Shown one piece after another: positions 24,948-35,987 of a stretch of 64,000 nt of DNA (positions within the stretch are counted from its first letter, which is position 1; each line of letters opens with the position of its first letter). The notes below the pieces were generated by a model. That model worked only from the letters and a program-made list of their open reading frames with translations, searched no databases and was not told where the DNA came from. The translations under genes and the position numbers were made by a program. The stretch is from assembly GCF_933775445.1 (NCBI RefSeq), contig NC_065877.1:32426001-32490000 (forward strand). The letters run 5' to 3'. The stretch is from Argentina anserina (Eukaryota > Streptophyta > Magnoliopsida > Rosales > Rosaceae).

Positions 24948-25265
24948 TCAGAACATGAATGGCGTTGCGTAGAAAGCCGACGGTATCATCACCGGCGAGT
25001 CGACTCGGTCAAAACTAGCAATACTCCGTGACGGAGCCACCATCTTCTTCGATCCACCTTTACAACTCTTCGATGATTCATCAGCGATAGTCGCAACCAC
25101 ATCCTCTGATATTGCGTTGAGAGACGGCCGCCACTGCTTACCCGCAGACAACCTCCTCGTCGCCGAAGCTTGAACAGAAAGCGACTCGGGGGCCGGAGAC
25201 GCTGCCCTTTGCTTCGAAGTACCCGCACGGTAACAAGCGCGTAAATCTGAGAGGAGAGACTTCAT
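24948..25265 (-). CDS. Small uncharacterised plant protein, 105 residues
   Basis: A single frame starting MKSLLSDLRACYRA and ending in a short hydrophobic tail SAFYATPFMF. The middle is basic and Ser-rich, with RRLSAGKQWRPSLNAISED. The composition, the local rise in GC content, and a TATA-like word on the minus strand at about 25338-25346 (roughly 75 bp upstream of the ATG) support a real single-exon gene. I do not recognise a named domain; similar small Ser-rich proteins exist in eudicots, but no function can be claimed. No signal peptide or membrane segment is evident. Confidence 0.65.
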   Translation of the reverse strand: MKSLLSDLRACYRAGTSKQRAASPAPESLSVQASATRRLSAGKQWRPSLNAISEDVVATIADESSKSCKGGSKKMVAPSRSIASFDRVDSPVMIPSAFYATPFMF

Positions 25266-28200
25266 GATTTGTGTTGGGTTAATTTGTTGTAGTAAAATGT
25301 CTCTGTGGGATTTTGGGGAGATAATGGTGTTGGGATGATTATATAGAAAGAATGGTGAATTCCATTAGGGCATGGATATCCTTATCCGAAGCGTTTTAGG
25401 ATTGAGGAAAACTGGCGGTTACTTTGTGAGATGTAATTGAGTTTGTGGGGTAAATCGGGGAACTGTTTAACCTTGTTGTAACTCCGTAAGTGTTTGGCAG
25501 GTTAATCCTTATCCAGTTTGGATTACAGATTTGATTCTAGACTTTTGGGTTAAGCACGTCCTCACCACAAAGCTAAAGAAACTCGAACTATTTCTTATCT
25601 TTTGATGATTAGACAAAGTGACAAACCAACTACGTTATTTCAGGAACATCTTCAACTGATGAAGAAGGTGATTTCAAGCTTGAAATTGAATGATGGTAAT
25701 GATTAAAGAATGACGCTATCTTTTCTTATAACCTTTATTTCATTTTGGATGTCGGAATGTAGATAGATAAAGGGATTAAAACGAAGGAAATGATTGAATT
25801 TGATAAAAATCTATAGTAATCATCTCCCAAAACATAGATAGATTAAAATTCACCTCCATAGACATATTGTGTGTTTTCTTTGGTCCGAATTCAATTGACA
25901 TGAAGGGACGAGAGGAATCCAGTAATCTAATTAATTATTACTAATATTAGATTATTAAGAACCAAATCTCGTGTTCAAACTGTACGGCCATACTACAGTG
26001 TTGGGCCTCATACATAGATGTTGCTCTGTGAGGGGGGAAATTTTTCATAAACTAGGGATTAATTCATGTCGTTATAAACTCAAAGTATAAATTTATGGAT
26101 ATGTCTGATATTATTTCAAATTTTTATAATTAGAGGTTTAAGTTTCATGTCTCCCTTGTATTTGTCAGTTTCATTAATCAAGGTTTGAGAGTAACCTCAC
26201 AAGTCCTCTTAAAAAAAAAACTCATAGTATTGTTATGCACGAAAAGAAGTTCGATTTTGAAATCACACCGAATGAGATTGAATTGATGGGTGAAAGGTAC
26301 CTATGTGTTTGGGTGGAGTTTGTAGATATCCTTACATGACAAGCATATAAGAACCAATTTGAATTTTGGAAGTGAAGTTTGGGTGAATTTTCCTATGCTT
26401 GATCAGAACCTTTATTATCACATCCAAGTTTGGCATCACTGGCTACCTAGCTCATTGTTTTGACGTGGCATTAATGCTGTCTTACCTTACTCATTATTTT
26501 TCAAAGGCAAACATCTAATTTCATAATTAAGTATATCAAATATCATGGGAGTTAGCATATAACGATCTCTTTGTTCCTTTAATAATTCGGCAACAAACAA
26601 ATTAGCGTTCCATCTAGCTAGTGTGCTCCGGCCAATGGTATCAATATTGTTCATGCGTGGTTCGCCTCTATTTGGATCGGAGCATTATTGGATATCTTCA
26701 TTCTGCATGTAACCATGCATGTACGTATCACCACTCTGATGAGTCTGATCTATAATTTTACTTATATCGATCAATATATACTTGGATATGATCTCTTAGC
26801 AGTAAGTTGGCTGCTAATGACTTAATGTTTTTGAGTAAGTAAATAAATTACGTGTGACATGTGCGGTGTAGATGGTTCATTAGTTTTTCTTGAAAAAAAA
26901 TGTGCATATGTGCTAAACGCTTAATAGAGATATGTATGTTCCTAACTTCCTATAGATACCATGGGGACATGTATATAACAAATGTCCCCATAGGCCATAG
27001 CCCTTATTTCTTGTAGTTTTGGTACATGTATAATGCATATATTAGTCACACAAAAGTGCTGATGCTAGACGTTTGAACTGATATATATTTGCAGGGTTAG
27101 TTTGAACCGTAATTATCACCTGCAGGAATGCAGGATGATAGCATGGTTACTTAATTGTTGCCTGCATCGATCTGCATGCATGAATTATGATTGAATCAAT
27201 ATATACAAAGGCTTTAATTACATACTGGCCGTTACCTTTACCAATAGTAAAATAGGGGTGAAGTGAGAATGACATATATTTTCCGTGCATAAGGCATATT
27301 AGTAAAAAGTAATATGTATGAGAAGATATGTATATGAATACTACATATTCACCGATATTCATATATAGATTATGAATCCATGATGGTCAACTGACTGAAT
27401 TCAGAACTACAAAGACTATACCATTGACGCAATGATTGACCAAGAATGTTGTTATTTACTTGAGAACTTATTATAAGCAGACAACACTACTAATTATAGA
27501 TCGGTTTATGCCAATTTTATTCGTCGGTCTTTAATTAACCCATATAAGGGTGACATATTTGTGAGCAAACCAAACTTTGTCCCTGCGGGGAAGATGTCTA
27601 ATTTGTCTTTTGCTGTGGCTTCACATGCCACAAGAAACCAAGATGAAGAAATATAAATTCTCCGATACATCGTGTATGTGGAAGGATGGGAATGAAAGGT
27701 ATCCATCAAAATAAACAGAGGCAAATCCATCTCCTAATTAAATTAGTATTATGATTATGTCTTAAATCGCATTCCATGAGTTCAAGTTCGACAAAATATT
27801 GGCCGGCTAAGACAGCTTCTTTAACCTACTCTTCACTCTAATGAGATTAATTATGTTACATACGTGCGAGATAATTAGGATATGAATAGGCCAGATTATC
27901 TTTGAGCCTTTATGGCTTAATTAGAACCACTAATTATATATCTGCAATTTGACGATATAACATAGGCAAATCTAACTTGAAGTATATATGAAAATTTTAA
28001 ACGTACCGGTACTAACTATATAATAAAGATCATTTTGGAAGGATCTTTTTGGTGCTTGTAAATAATGTAGTGTTATTTTTAACACCATGATGCTGCTTCA
28101 AATTTATATTTGAACTTAATACTGATTCATAATCCTTATTGTTAAAACTGTTCTTGCTTTAATAGTTATATCACCCATCAGAGTACGTACGTAGCTAGGG

Positions 28201-28970
28201 AGAAGTCTCTTGGTTTATCATGCTACACATATATAATATATTGCTTTAGATTTTTACAGAATTACACTAAACTCGTTGAAAAATGCTTGAACGTATACCA
28301 CTATTCTTCAGATATATATGAACATATAATTAACTTGGAAATTGGAAAAATAAAGAATTTTATTAGGTGATATAACACTAGATCGAAAAAAACTCATTTG
28401 CAATGTTGCATCTTTAATTAGCTCTTTATATATATCGATTCTTCACGCGTCCAACAGTTAAAAAAATTAGTTCGGACAATTCAAGGATGAGAAACACAGT
28501 ACAAACGAGCTACGTCCAGTCTTTCCTGCTAATTTATCATTTACTCTTGTCACTCACCTTTATGAATTCCTTTTGTGGTTTATAAATAATTATGTGGATA
28601 ACTAATTAGGAGATTAGGGATTCACTCTCTGGCCAGTACTATAAATACAGTTCAAGTGTCTACCACATGAGCTAAATGCATACCTCAACCCTGTGCCCGG
28701 CTCTGTGCATTTCTCAGAACACAGAAGCCATAAACAAACCGACTTCTCCATTACCCAAAAGATCTCATATCTCTATCTCTATCTCCAGATAAAACCCTAG
28801 CTCGATAATAATATCCCTTCCACCAATAATTACAGGCCGCGTGTCCAGCAGCTTGCTAGCATCTAGAACTCTCCCTCTTCCTCTCCATCTTCATTTTCCG
28901 TTCTCCCTGAGCCCCAAAACAACTCGATCTACTTTTTGTCTCTTTCAATTGGTTCCATAAAACCAGAGCC
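25266..28970. other. Intergenic region upstream of SCL32
   Basis: About 3.7 kb of A/T-rich DNA without a credible gene. A possible second poly(A)-tailed insertion lies at about 26094-26221, with imperfect flanking words AACTCAAAGTAT and AACTCATAGTAT. The last 300 bp are the SCL32 promoter and leader. Confidence 0.45.
28639..28648 (+). promoter_or_regulatory. Putative TATA box of SCL32
   Basis: CTATAAATAC lies about 330 bp upstream of the SCL32 start codon in otherwise mixed sequence, and is followed by a CT-rich leader (TCTCTATCTCTATCTCC near 28770). It is the best TATA match in the region. Transcription would start near 28675, giving a leader of about 300 bases. Confidence 0.55.
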
Positions 28971-30317
28971 ATGAAAACTGAAGTGAGAGTAGGAAGCAGT
29001 ACGTCAATTGCTGCTTTACAAAATCCGAGCCTCTTGATCAACAACACCACATCTCAGGGCTCCCTTACCGGCGCCCTCAGAGGAAGCCTCGGAAGCCTCG
29101 ATGGAGCTTGCATAGAGAAGCTCTTGCTCCACTGCGCGAGTGCCCTAGAGAGCAACGACGTCACCTTAGCTCAGCAAGTGATGTGGGTGCTCAACAATGT
29201 CGCTTCTTCTGTTGGTGACCCTAACCAAAGGCTCACCTCCTGGATCTTAAGGGCACTGATCTCACGATCCTCTAGAATTTGCCCGAGTCTCAACGGCTTT
29301 AGCGGAGGCCGCGGTCCGAACCCTAGCAGTAGTACTACTAGCACCGTAGCGGCGGAGAGGAGGCTGATGACGGTGACGGAGCTAGCCGGGTACGTTGATC
29401 TAATTCCATGGCACAGGTTTGGATATTGTGCATCCAACAGTGCAATTTTCCAAGCAATTCAAGGATGCTCGAAAATTCATATATTGGATTTTAGCATTAC
29501 GCACTGTATGCAGTGGCCTACTCTCATAGATGCTCTAGGAAAAAGACCAGAAGGCCCTCCTGATTCACTTAGAGTGACTGTTCCTTCTTGTAGGCCTATA
29601 GTCCCTCCTTTCCTCAATGTGTCAATTGAAGAAGTCGGTCTTCGTTTAGGAAATTTCTCTAGGTTTAGGGATGTCCCGTTTGAGTTTAATGTCATCGAAA
29701 ACTCATCTTCTTTCGAGTTGTTATTGAGCCAGTTGAACCCTACTTCGTTAAATCTCGACGAAGATGAGGCCTTGGTAGTAAATTGCCAAAATTGGTTACG
29801 TTATATGTCCGATGATGAGGGTAGTACCAATAGTGCTCGTAACACTTTTCTTACCATGATTAGATGTCTCAACCCTAGAATCATTGTCGTCGTGGACGAA
29901 GACTCCGATCTAAGTTCTCCGAGCCTTAGTTCGAGGATCACCACATGTTTTAACTACTTGTGGATACCCTTTGATTCGTTGGAAACTTTCCTGCCAAAAG
30001 ATAGTAACCAGCGGATGGAGTATGAGTTCGACATTGGTCAGAAGATTGAGAACATTATCGGTTTCGAAGGGGTCCAGAGAATGGAGAGGCTAGAGTCCGG
30101 CGCGGCGGCGTCTCAGCGGCTGAGGAGCGCTGGTTTCTTGAGCTCGCCGTTGTGTGAAGAGACCGTTGGGGAAGTGAAGACCTTGCTCGATGAACATGCT
30201 AGTGGCTGGGGCATGAAGCGTGAAGAAGATATGTTGGTTCTAACGTGGAAGGGGCACAACTCGGTTTTTGCCACAGCTTGGGTCCCAAATCAAAACGGGT
30301 TAATGTTGGAGGATTAA
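28971..30317 (+). CDS. SCL32: GRAS transcription regulator SCARECROW-LIKE 32
   Basis: A single exon of 448 codons. The N-terminus MKTEVRVGSSTSIAALQNPS leads into the first leucine-rich block, ACIEKLLLHCASALESNDVT and LAQQVMWVLNNVASSVGDPN, wording typical of SCL32. The VHIID-type block is IHILDFSITHCMQWPTLIDA (near residues 168-187), followed by the PFYRE and SAW regions, ending with the Trp-rich LVLTWKGHNSVFATAWVP. The length is in the family range (about 410-450). GRAS proteins act in the nucleus as co-regulators; the SCL32 subgroup is linked to root and meristem expression in Arabidopsis, and no partner is visible here. The start is the first ATG after a stop in frame and matches the family N-terminus. 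No oddities seen. Confidence 0.92.
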   Translation: MKTEVRVGSSTSIAALQNPSLLINNTTSQGSLTGALRGSLGSLDGACIEKLLLHCASALESNDVTLAQQVMWVLNNVASSVGDPNQRLTSWILRALISRSSRICPSLNGFSGGRGPNPSSSTTSTVAAERRLMTVTELAGYVDLIPWHRFGYCASNSAIFQAIQGCSKIHILDFSITHCMQWPTLIDALGKRPEGPPDSLRVTVPSCRPIVPPFLNVSIEEVGLRLGNFSRFRDVPFEFNVIENSSSFELLLSQLNPTSLNLDEDEALVVNCQNWLRYMSDDEGSTNSARNTFLTMIRCLNPRIIVVVDEDSDLSSPSLSSRITTCFNYLWIPFDSLETFLPKDSNQRMEYEFDIGQKIENIIGFEGVQRMERLESGAAASQRLRSAGFLSSPLCEETVGEVKTLLDEHASGWGMKREEDMLVLTWKGHNSVFATAWVPNQNGLMLED

Positions 30318-31522
30318 GGGCTAGGGTAAGTTTGGTGTGGCTTCAAAATGTCTCAGAGGCGAAGACAAAGAACAAATCATATAATGGTTTGCTTTTTCAA
30401 TTCTCTTCGTCAAAAGCTGCAAATGATCGAGGACTTGACAAGAAAAGGCAGATGATCATCATCTTGTGTTGAATAAAATGTTTTTCACGAGCTGTACGTT
30501 TGTATTGAAGCTCTGGATCTGGGAAAGCTATGAAACATGATCACATGAAAGGCGAAGAGACGGTGGACGTGTTGTCTTTTGCTATTGTATGAGACAAAAT
30601 CTAGCACTTTAATCCACTTGGCCATCTGTACATGTGCAGGCTTTTGTTTCTTGAAATAGTACTACTACAATGAAACTATTGAATTACTTTCTAATTAGCT
30701 TGCTGGATATGTAGTCCTTTCTTAATCAACATATATGAGGAAAGTACTCTTGATTAATTAAGTGTAAACTATGCAATTTTGCATGTAGCATGATTGGTTA
30801 GCGACTTAGCGCGGTCCGGTACATGGAGTTCGATTACCAAAGAAAAATAAAAAGTACAGAACCACATACGTACATTAGTGTTCGAGTCTCAACTCTCGCT
30901 AATATGCAGTCAACATATTTAAAAGACATTCAGGTTTTTCTACTTCCAGGTAGGGATCAGTTTTGGGATAACCTCGACCGAGGTTTGAATTAATACAAAC
31001 TCGCTAACGCACTTGAGGGTGGCATATGCTACTTTCTTTTTTGTTTGAGATGCCACCGAATTCCTAATATAATGTCATATTTGTTTTACTAACTTGACTG
31101 AATTAGTTTGATAATTACTAAAAGCACAAACGCAGTAATGATAACTCGTAATGTTCTTTCAAAAGTGATGAAATAATCTATGTTTTTGAACTCAACCATT
31201 TCTCCTTACATGCATGTGAAACGACAAAGAGATGGCCGATTGGGGTGACAATTCAAGTGTCTAAACTCGCTAATAATATGTTAGACCGTTATTATCTTAA
31301 GCCATATGGTTTCTTCTTAAAATAGATTAAGAAAAAGGGGCTGCAATCACTACATAGTACATGTTAATATACGGCGGGTAGATACCGAATGCTGCCTGGA
31401 GACGGAGACATGATATATGAACCGTGAAGGTTTACACAAAAGTTGGCTAGAAGGGAACTTTTAACAAGCAAGGATGAAGTAACAAAATGACCAAAGGCAA
31501 GGAAAAAAAAGTGGAAAAAAGA
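30318..31522. other. Intergenic: SCL32 3' flank
   Basis: The first 300-400 bp are probably the SCL32 3' UTR. I see no gene beyond it until the tRNA. Confidence 0.5.
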
Positions 31523-31610
31523 TCCGACCTACCGGATTCGAACCAGTGACCTAAGGATGCCTGTTTTAAACAACTACAGTCCTCCGCTCTACCAACTGAG
31601 CTAAGGTCGG
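31523..31610 (-). tRNA. tRNA-Tyr (GTA) with intron
   Basis: On the minus strand the gene starts CCGACCTTAGCTCAGTTGG (A box) and ends GGTTCGAATCC (B box) plus GGTAGGTCGG. The acceptor stem CCGACCT pairs with AGGTCGG, and the discriminator base is A at 31523. The anticodon GTA occupies positions 34-36. A 15-base intron follows nucleotide 37 (31559-31573), the standard place for nuclear tRNA introns and normal for plant tRNA-Tyr. The mature length is 73 before CCA addition. An A-rich stretch lies on the plus strand just below 31523, i.e. a T-run on the transcribed side, as expected for Pol III termination. Confidence 0.96.
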
Positions 31611-33460
31611 TTTGATGGTAGCTTAGTGGTTGATAGCATCTTATACTAATGACTGGAAACTTTTTTGAAAAATACGTAAATATCTGTGCTATTTATTCAA
31701 TATTGCACGCTCTCATCTAAATGATGTAATGGAGTTGTCTAATAATCGAAATTTGAACATGTGTTCTACATCAACAAAACATTAACTCTGTTTAATTTTG
31801 ACTATTTCAAAATTATCCACGAGAGCTTAACGTTTGATTGGTTCACTCCAACTAATGTAAGGGATTTGATCTTTCGACTTATACATTACTTCCACGTAAC
31901 TACTACTACTACTACGAAAAAAGGGACTTCCACAGTTCCACGTAATGGAGTGCGACACTCTTCTCTTAGCCGAATTGTGGTAACATTTTTGAAATCATTT
32001 TTGTATAAAACAACGTTAATTTAATGACATCCAATTGACTCTCTCCAACCAATATAAAAGATTTGGGCTACGACTTGAGGAATTTTTCAGTCCTCTCGGA
32101 GAACCACGTGACAATGTCTAGTGGTTCTCAATTCCAATTACAATTTGACACGTATGATTTAAAAAAAAATCATATTTAAGTTATTTTATCAAAGACTATT
32201 TTGAGTTTTTTTCTTCTAAAACCATACACCCTACCATCTAGTACTCTAAACCCTAAACCATAAACTCTAAATCTGAAATCCTAGTTCAAAATCATCAATA
32301 CTCATTATAGTCATTTCACAAATAATAAAAATATGTTAAATTATAATTTTGGTATAATAAGTTTACGTGTCAAAATATAACATGTGAGGAGACTACTGGA
32401 CATAATCACGTGATTTTCCGGGAGGATTGAAAAATTTCTCATGCGACTTAAACATAACATATAATGGAGTGTGGCAGTCTTCCTTTCGCCGAATAGTGAT
32501 AAACTGGTAGTAGTTGAAATGATGTTTGTATGAATTCTCGGAATTCTTTCCACAAATTAGTGAAATTTTCTGTTGGCAAAGAAAGTACAAATCATGATCT
32601 CTGTATGCGAGTAAAATGCAACCCAGAGGCAGTGATCAGAACCAAGTGTCCACAAAGAAAAACAAACGTCCAAATATCGGACCCAAGAAACCAGAAAGAA
32701 AATCCATAAGGACCCCCAAGGTTGGGGGCATTACAGCCAATTCCACAAACCTAGCATGAGAGGAGAAAATGACAAAACTAGTGAGCAGAGAGGGGAAGGT
32801 AGGTAATCGGTGCAACCTTACATATGCTACAGTCTACAGAGGCCTGCAGCGAAGAACGTGGAATGAACCCATGGAGGGAAAGCCAGCAACAAAGCTTTAC
32901 TTCCAAGTTCCAACCCTCCATGGTCTCCCCCCTAAAATATCACCCATTAACATCAATAATTTACTTCCATTTTCACCATTTTTCCTGTAACTGAGATTCA
33001 TTTTCTCTCTGGGAATGTCAGAATGGGGGCACATCTGCAACTACTAGTTATTATTAGTCTAATTAAACTACTAACACACATTTCAACTGCTCTGTGGATT
33101 CATTAGTCAAATATTATATATCACCCTTTTCTGTCTTTATACTCTTTGTCATTTCCCAGTTCCTAATGCACCTTTTAGATCCCTTGTCTCTCTGTGTATC
33201 CCAGTTAATGGAGGCCTGAACCAAGAGTACCCCATATTTACATTAACCAAAGAAGCTCTTGACCTCTTTGTGTTTGTCTTCTTGCCTGTTTCAGAATATG
33301 TGACCTTGTGTTGTGTCATCTTCTTCCTCCTCCACTTCACTCCCCCAATTTGGCCCCTCTTTGTCTCTGTTTGGGTTTGTTGTAAAGCTGCTTTCGTTTT
33401 TCTCTTCTTGTTACAATTTCCCAGAAAATACTCCTGATTTGAGGTGGGTTTTGGGGCACC
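31611..33460. other. Intergenic and upstream region of the NPH3 gene
   Basis: No gene was found. Sequence from about 33120 to 33460, with CT-rich stretches and few upstream ATGs, is likely promoter and leader of the BTB/NPH3 gene. The minus frames across 33149-33564 lie opposite this leader and the first exon and have no family character. Confidence 0.5.
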
Positions 33461-35987
33461 ATGGAGGCTTGCTGTGATCTTGAAGTGGATGTTAATGGTG
33501 AAGAGTCTTTCGTGGTGAACAAGGTAAACAACATTCTGCAATGCATTGCAAAATGCAAACCCATCTGTGAATTGTTGTAACTTTTGCAGCTTCTGTGCTT
33601 TTGGTATGTTCTAGTTGTATGTTTTTTTCTTCATGGTTAAATTCCATGTTAGATGTTAACCACCATTTAATACCTCATCTGTTCTGCAGTGATGTGGGTC
33701 GTGGTCACCTTGAGCTTTCATGCTTCTGTTCAGTCTATTTTTGTGAAGGTGTAAATTTTGCGATTTCCTCTTTGCTTCATTCTCTCATTTAATGGCCTCT
33801 GTGTTTATGGCTCTATGGGCCTGAAATGTTCCCCTCACCTTTTCTTCTCACGAATTTGGATCGCTTGATTTCGAAATCAATTTATTGCTCAAATTATTTC
33901 TGCCCTTCATTGAAGGGATGACCTTTGATCAGTAGACATCAACTTCTGTGGTTGCCCTCCCCACAATTTAAGACTTATAACGACCTCTACCTGGTCCTGT
34001 CTTTCTTCCTAATTCAATGTGTTCATTCTCTTGGTGGGTGTCCATCTATTCTGAAATGTGTTGGGGCTTCGTCTTTTAGTATTTCTGTCAGTTTTCCAGA
34101 AATCCATGATATTGGATGGCTTAATTTGTGACCCATCATTTACTTAGCTCTGTATGAGTTATAGCTTTGTTCACAAGCTAGCAGTTCTCATCTAACTTTG
34201 GTTTTGATCGTCATTTCTGCAGAGAGTTGTTGCTTCCTACTCAGGCAAGTTGAGCAAGTTACTAGGCAAATCAAAAGGTTCCACTAGAAATCTTAAAGTT
34301 GTGTTCCACGACTTTCCAGGAGGGGCAGAGAGTTTTGAACTCATCTCAAGGTTCTGCTACAACAATGGCTGCATTGAATTAACTCCTTCCAATATTTCCC
34401 TCCTACATTTTGCTGCCCTTTACATGGAAATGAACATTTCTGTAACCGGAGCACATAATTTGTTCGAAAAAACCGAGAAGTCACTTGAAGAGATGAGGTA
34501 CTGGACTTGGTCTGAGCTCTTGGTTACTTTGAAGCGGTGCCAAGATTTACTTCCGGCGACTAATTGTCTGCCTCTACTTGAGAAATGCTTGGATTCCATT
34601 GTGGGAAGACTGGCTTTGACCAGTGAAGCAAGTCCATGTCCTTCAACTTCATCCCCAGATAGCTCTGGCATTCGTTTTTCGTGCGACACTAGAAGCACTG
34701 AGAGCTTGAAAACCAGCTCCTCTCGCGCAACATGGTGGTTCGAAGATCTTCTAGTTTTAGGTCCCAATTTGGTTGAAATGCTGGTGAAATCCATGGTTTC
34801 TCGAAAATTCGATCATCTTACTGTCAGTAGGTTCCTTTTTTATTACCAGAAATCGAAGTTCTACACTGTCAAATCTGATGCCAAGCGCACCATTGCAGAA
34901 ACAGTCATTGATATGCTATACATTCTTGATCAGAGCTCTGTTTCTTGCAAGACTTTGTTTTGGATTCTTCGAGTTGTTCAGAACATGAACATAAACAAAA
35001 GCAGCAGGAATAAGCTGGAGAGCATGATTGGTTCACAGTTGGATCAGGCATCATTGGATAACTTGCTTGTTCCTTCCCCACATGGGATCAATCAACTGTA
35101 TGATGTCAATCTTGTTTTGAGCTTTCTAAATTCGTTTCTGCGTGGAGGAACATCGAAAGGGTCCCCTATGAGATTAAGGAAAGTTGGAGTCTTGGTGGAT
35201 TTGTATATAGCAGAAGTAGCCCCTGATCCTTGTTTAAGGCCTTCAAAGTTTCTGGCTTTAGCCATGGCCCTACCAGATGCTGCCAGAGACTCTTATGATG
35301 AGCTTTACCGTGCCATTGATATGTATCTAGAGGTATTGCATTTTTCTCAAAGAATTTATTTTAGTCCTCTAGCTTCTGTTACCTATAATTTTAGCATGTT
35401 CATTACTCATTAGCTATGATGGTTGATTAAAAAAAAAAAGCAAATCCGACTGCATAAAACATTGAGACTATTTTAGATTCATGAGTATGAAATTTGTTCT
35501 TATGGATTGAGCCTGTTTGTTATAGGTACATGGGGGACTGCCCGAAGAGGAAAAGATGAAACTCTGTTGTTTATTGAACTATGAAAAGCTCTCGGAAGAA
35601 GCTTGCATACACCTTTCTCAGAATGCAAAATTCCCATCAAAATCAGCTGTCCAAGTTCTCATTTCTCAGCAATTCAAGCTTAAAAGTTTACTTCATATGA
35701 CGAACAATCCCAAGTCCTATGGTGACTCCCCATTTTGTGTAACTGAGGCAGATGATGAGGGAAGGAAGGGTCCTGATTCCAATGAACAACGTGTGCTATA
35801 CGCCGGAAAACTCGATTTCTCAGCTGACAATGAGAAACTGAGAGAACATTTACATGGTATGAAGGGGAGGGTCATGGAGTTGGAGAAAATGTGCAAGAAA
35901 ATGCAAACCCAAATGGCAAAGTTCACAAAATCAAGAGCGTTACCAAGCAACAGTCATGCAAGATCTTTGCCCAAACTTTGTTCATGA
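33461..35987 (+). CDS. BTB/POZ-NPH3 domain protein (At3g22104-like)
   Basis: Three exons, 33461-33523, 34223-35332 and 35526-35987, give 545 codons in phase with GT/AG junctions. The first exon supplies MEACCDLEVDVNGEESFVV, the start of the BTB fold, which continues to about residue 105. The NPH3 domain begins near residue 192 with WWFEDLLVLGPNLVEMLVKS and includes the family block LCCLLNYEKLSEEACIHLSQ near residue 405. A C-terminal coiled coil follows (about 490-525, ADNEKLREHLHGMKGRVME). Proteins of this family act as substrate adaptors for CUL3 ubiquitin ligases at the plasma membrane, often with phototropins or in auxin transport; the subgroup matching this one is little characterised. 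The in-frame ATG at 34250 would lose the BTB start, so the split first exon is preferred. Confidence 0.9.

Noticed and set aside
33149..33564. Minus frames opposite the NPH3 leader and exon 1
   Set aside because: Antisense to a well-supported first exon; no domain.
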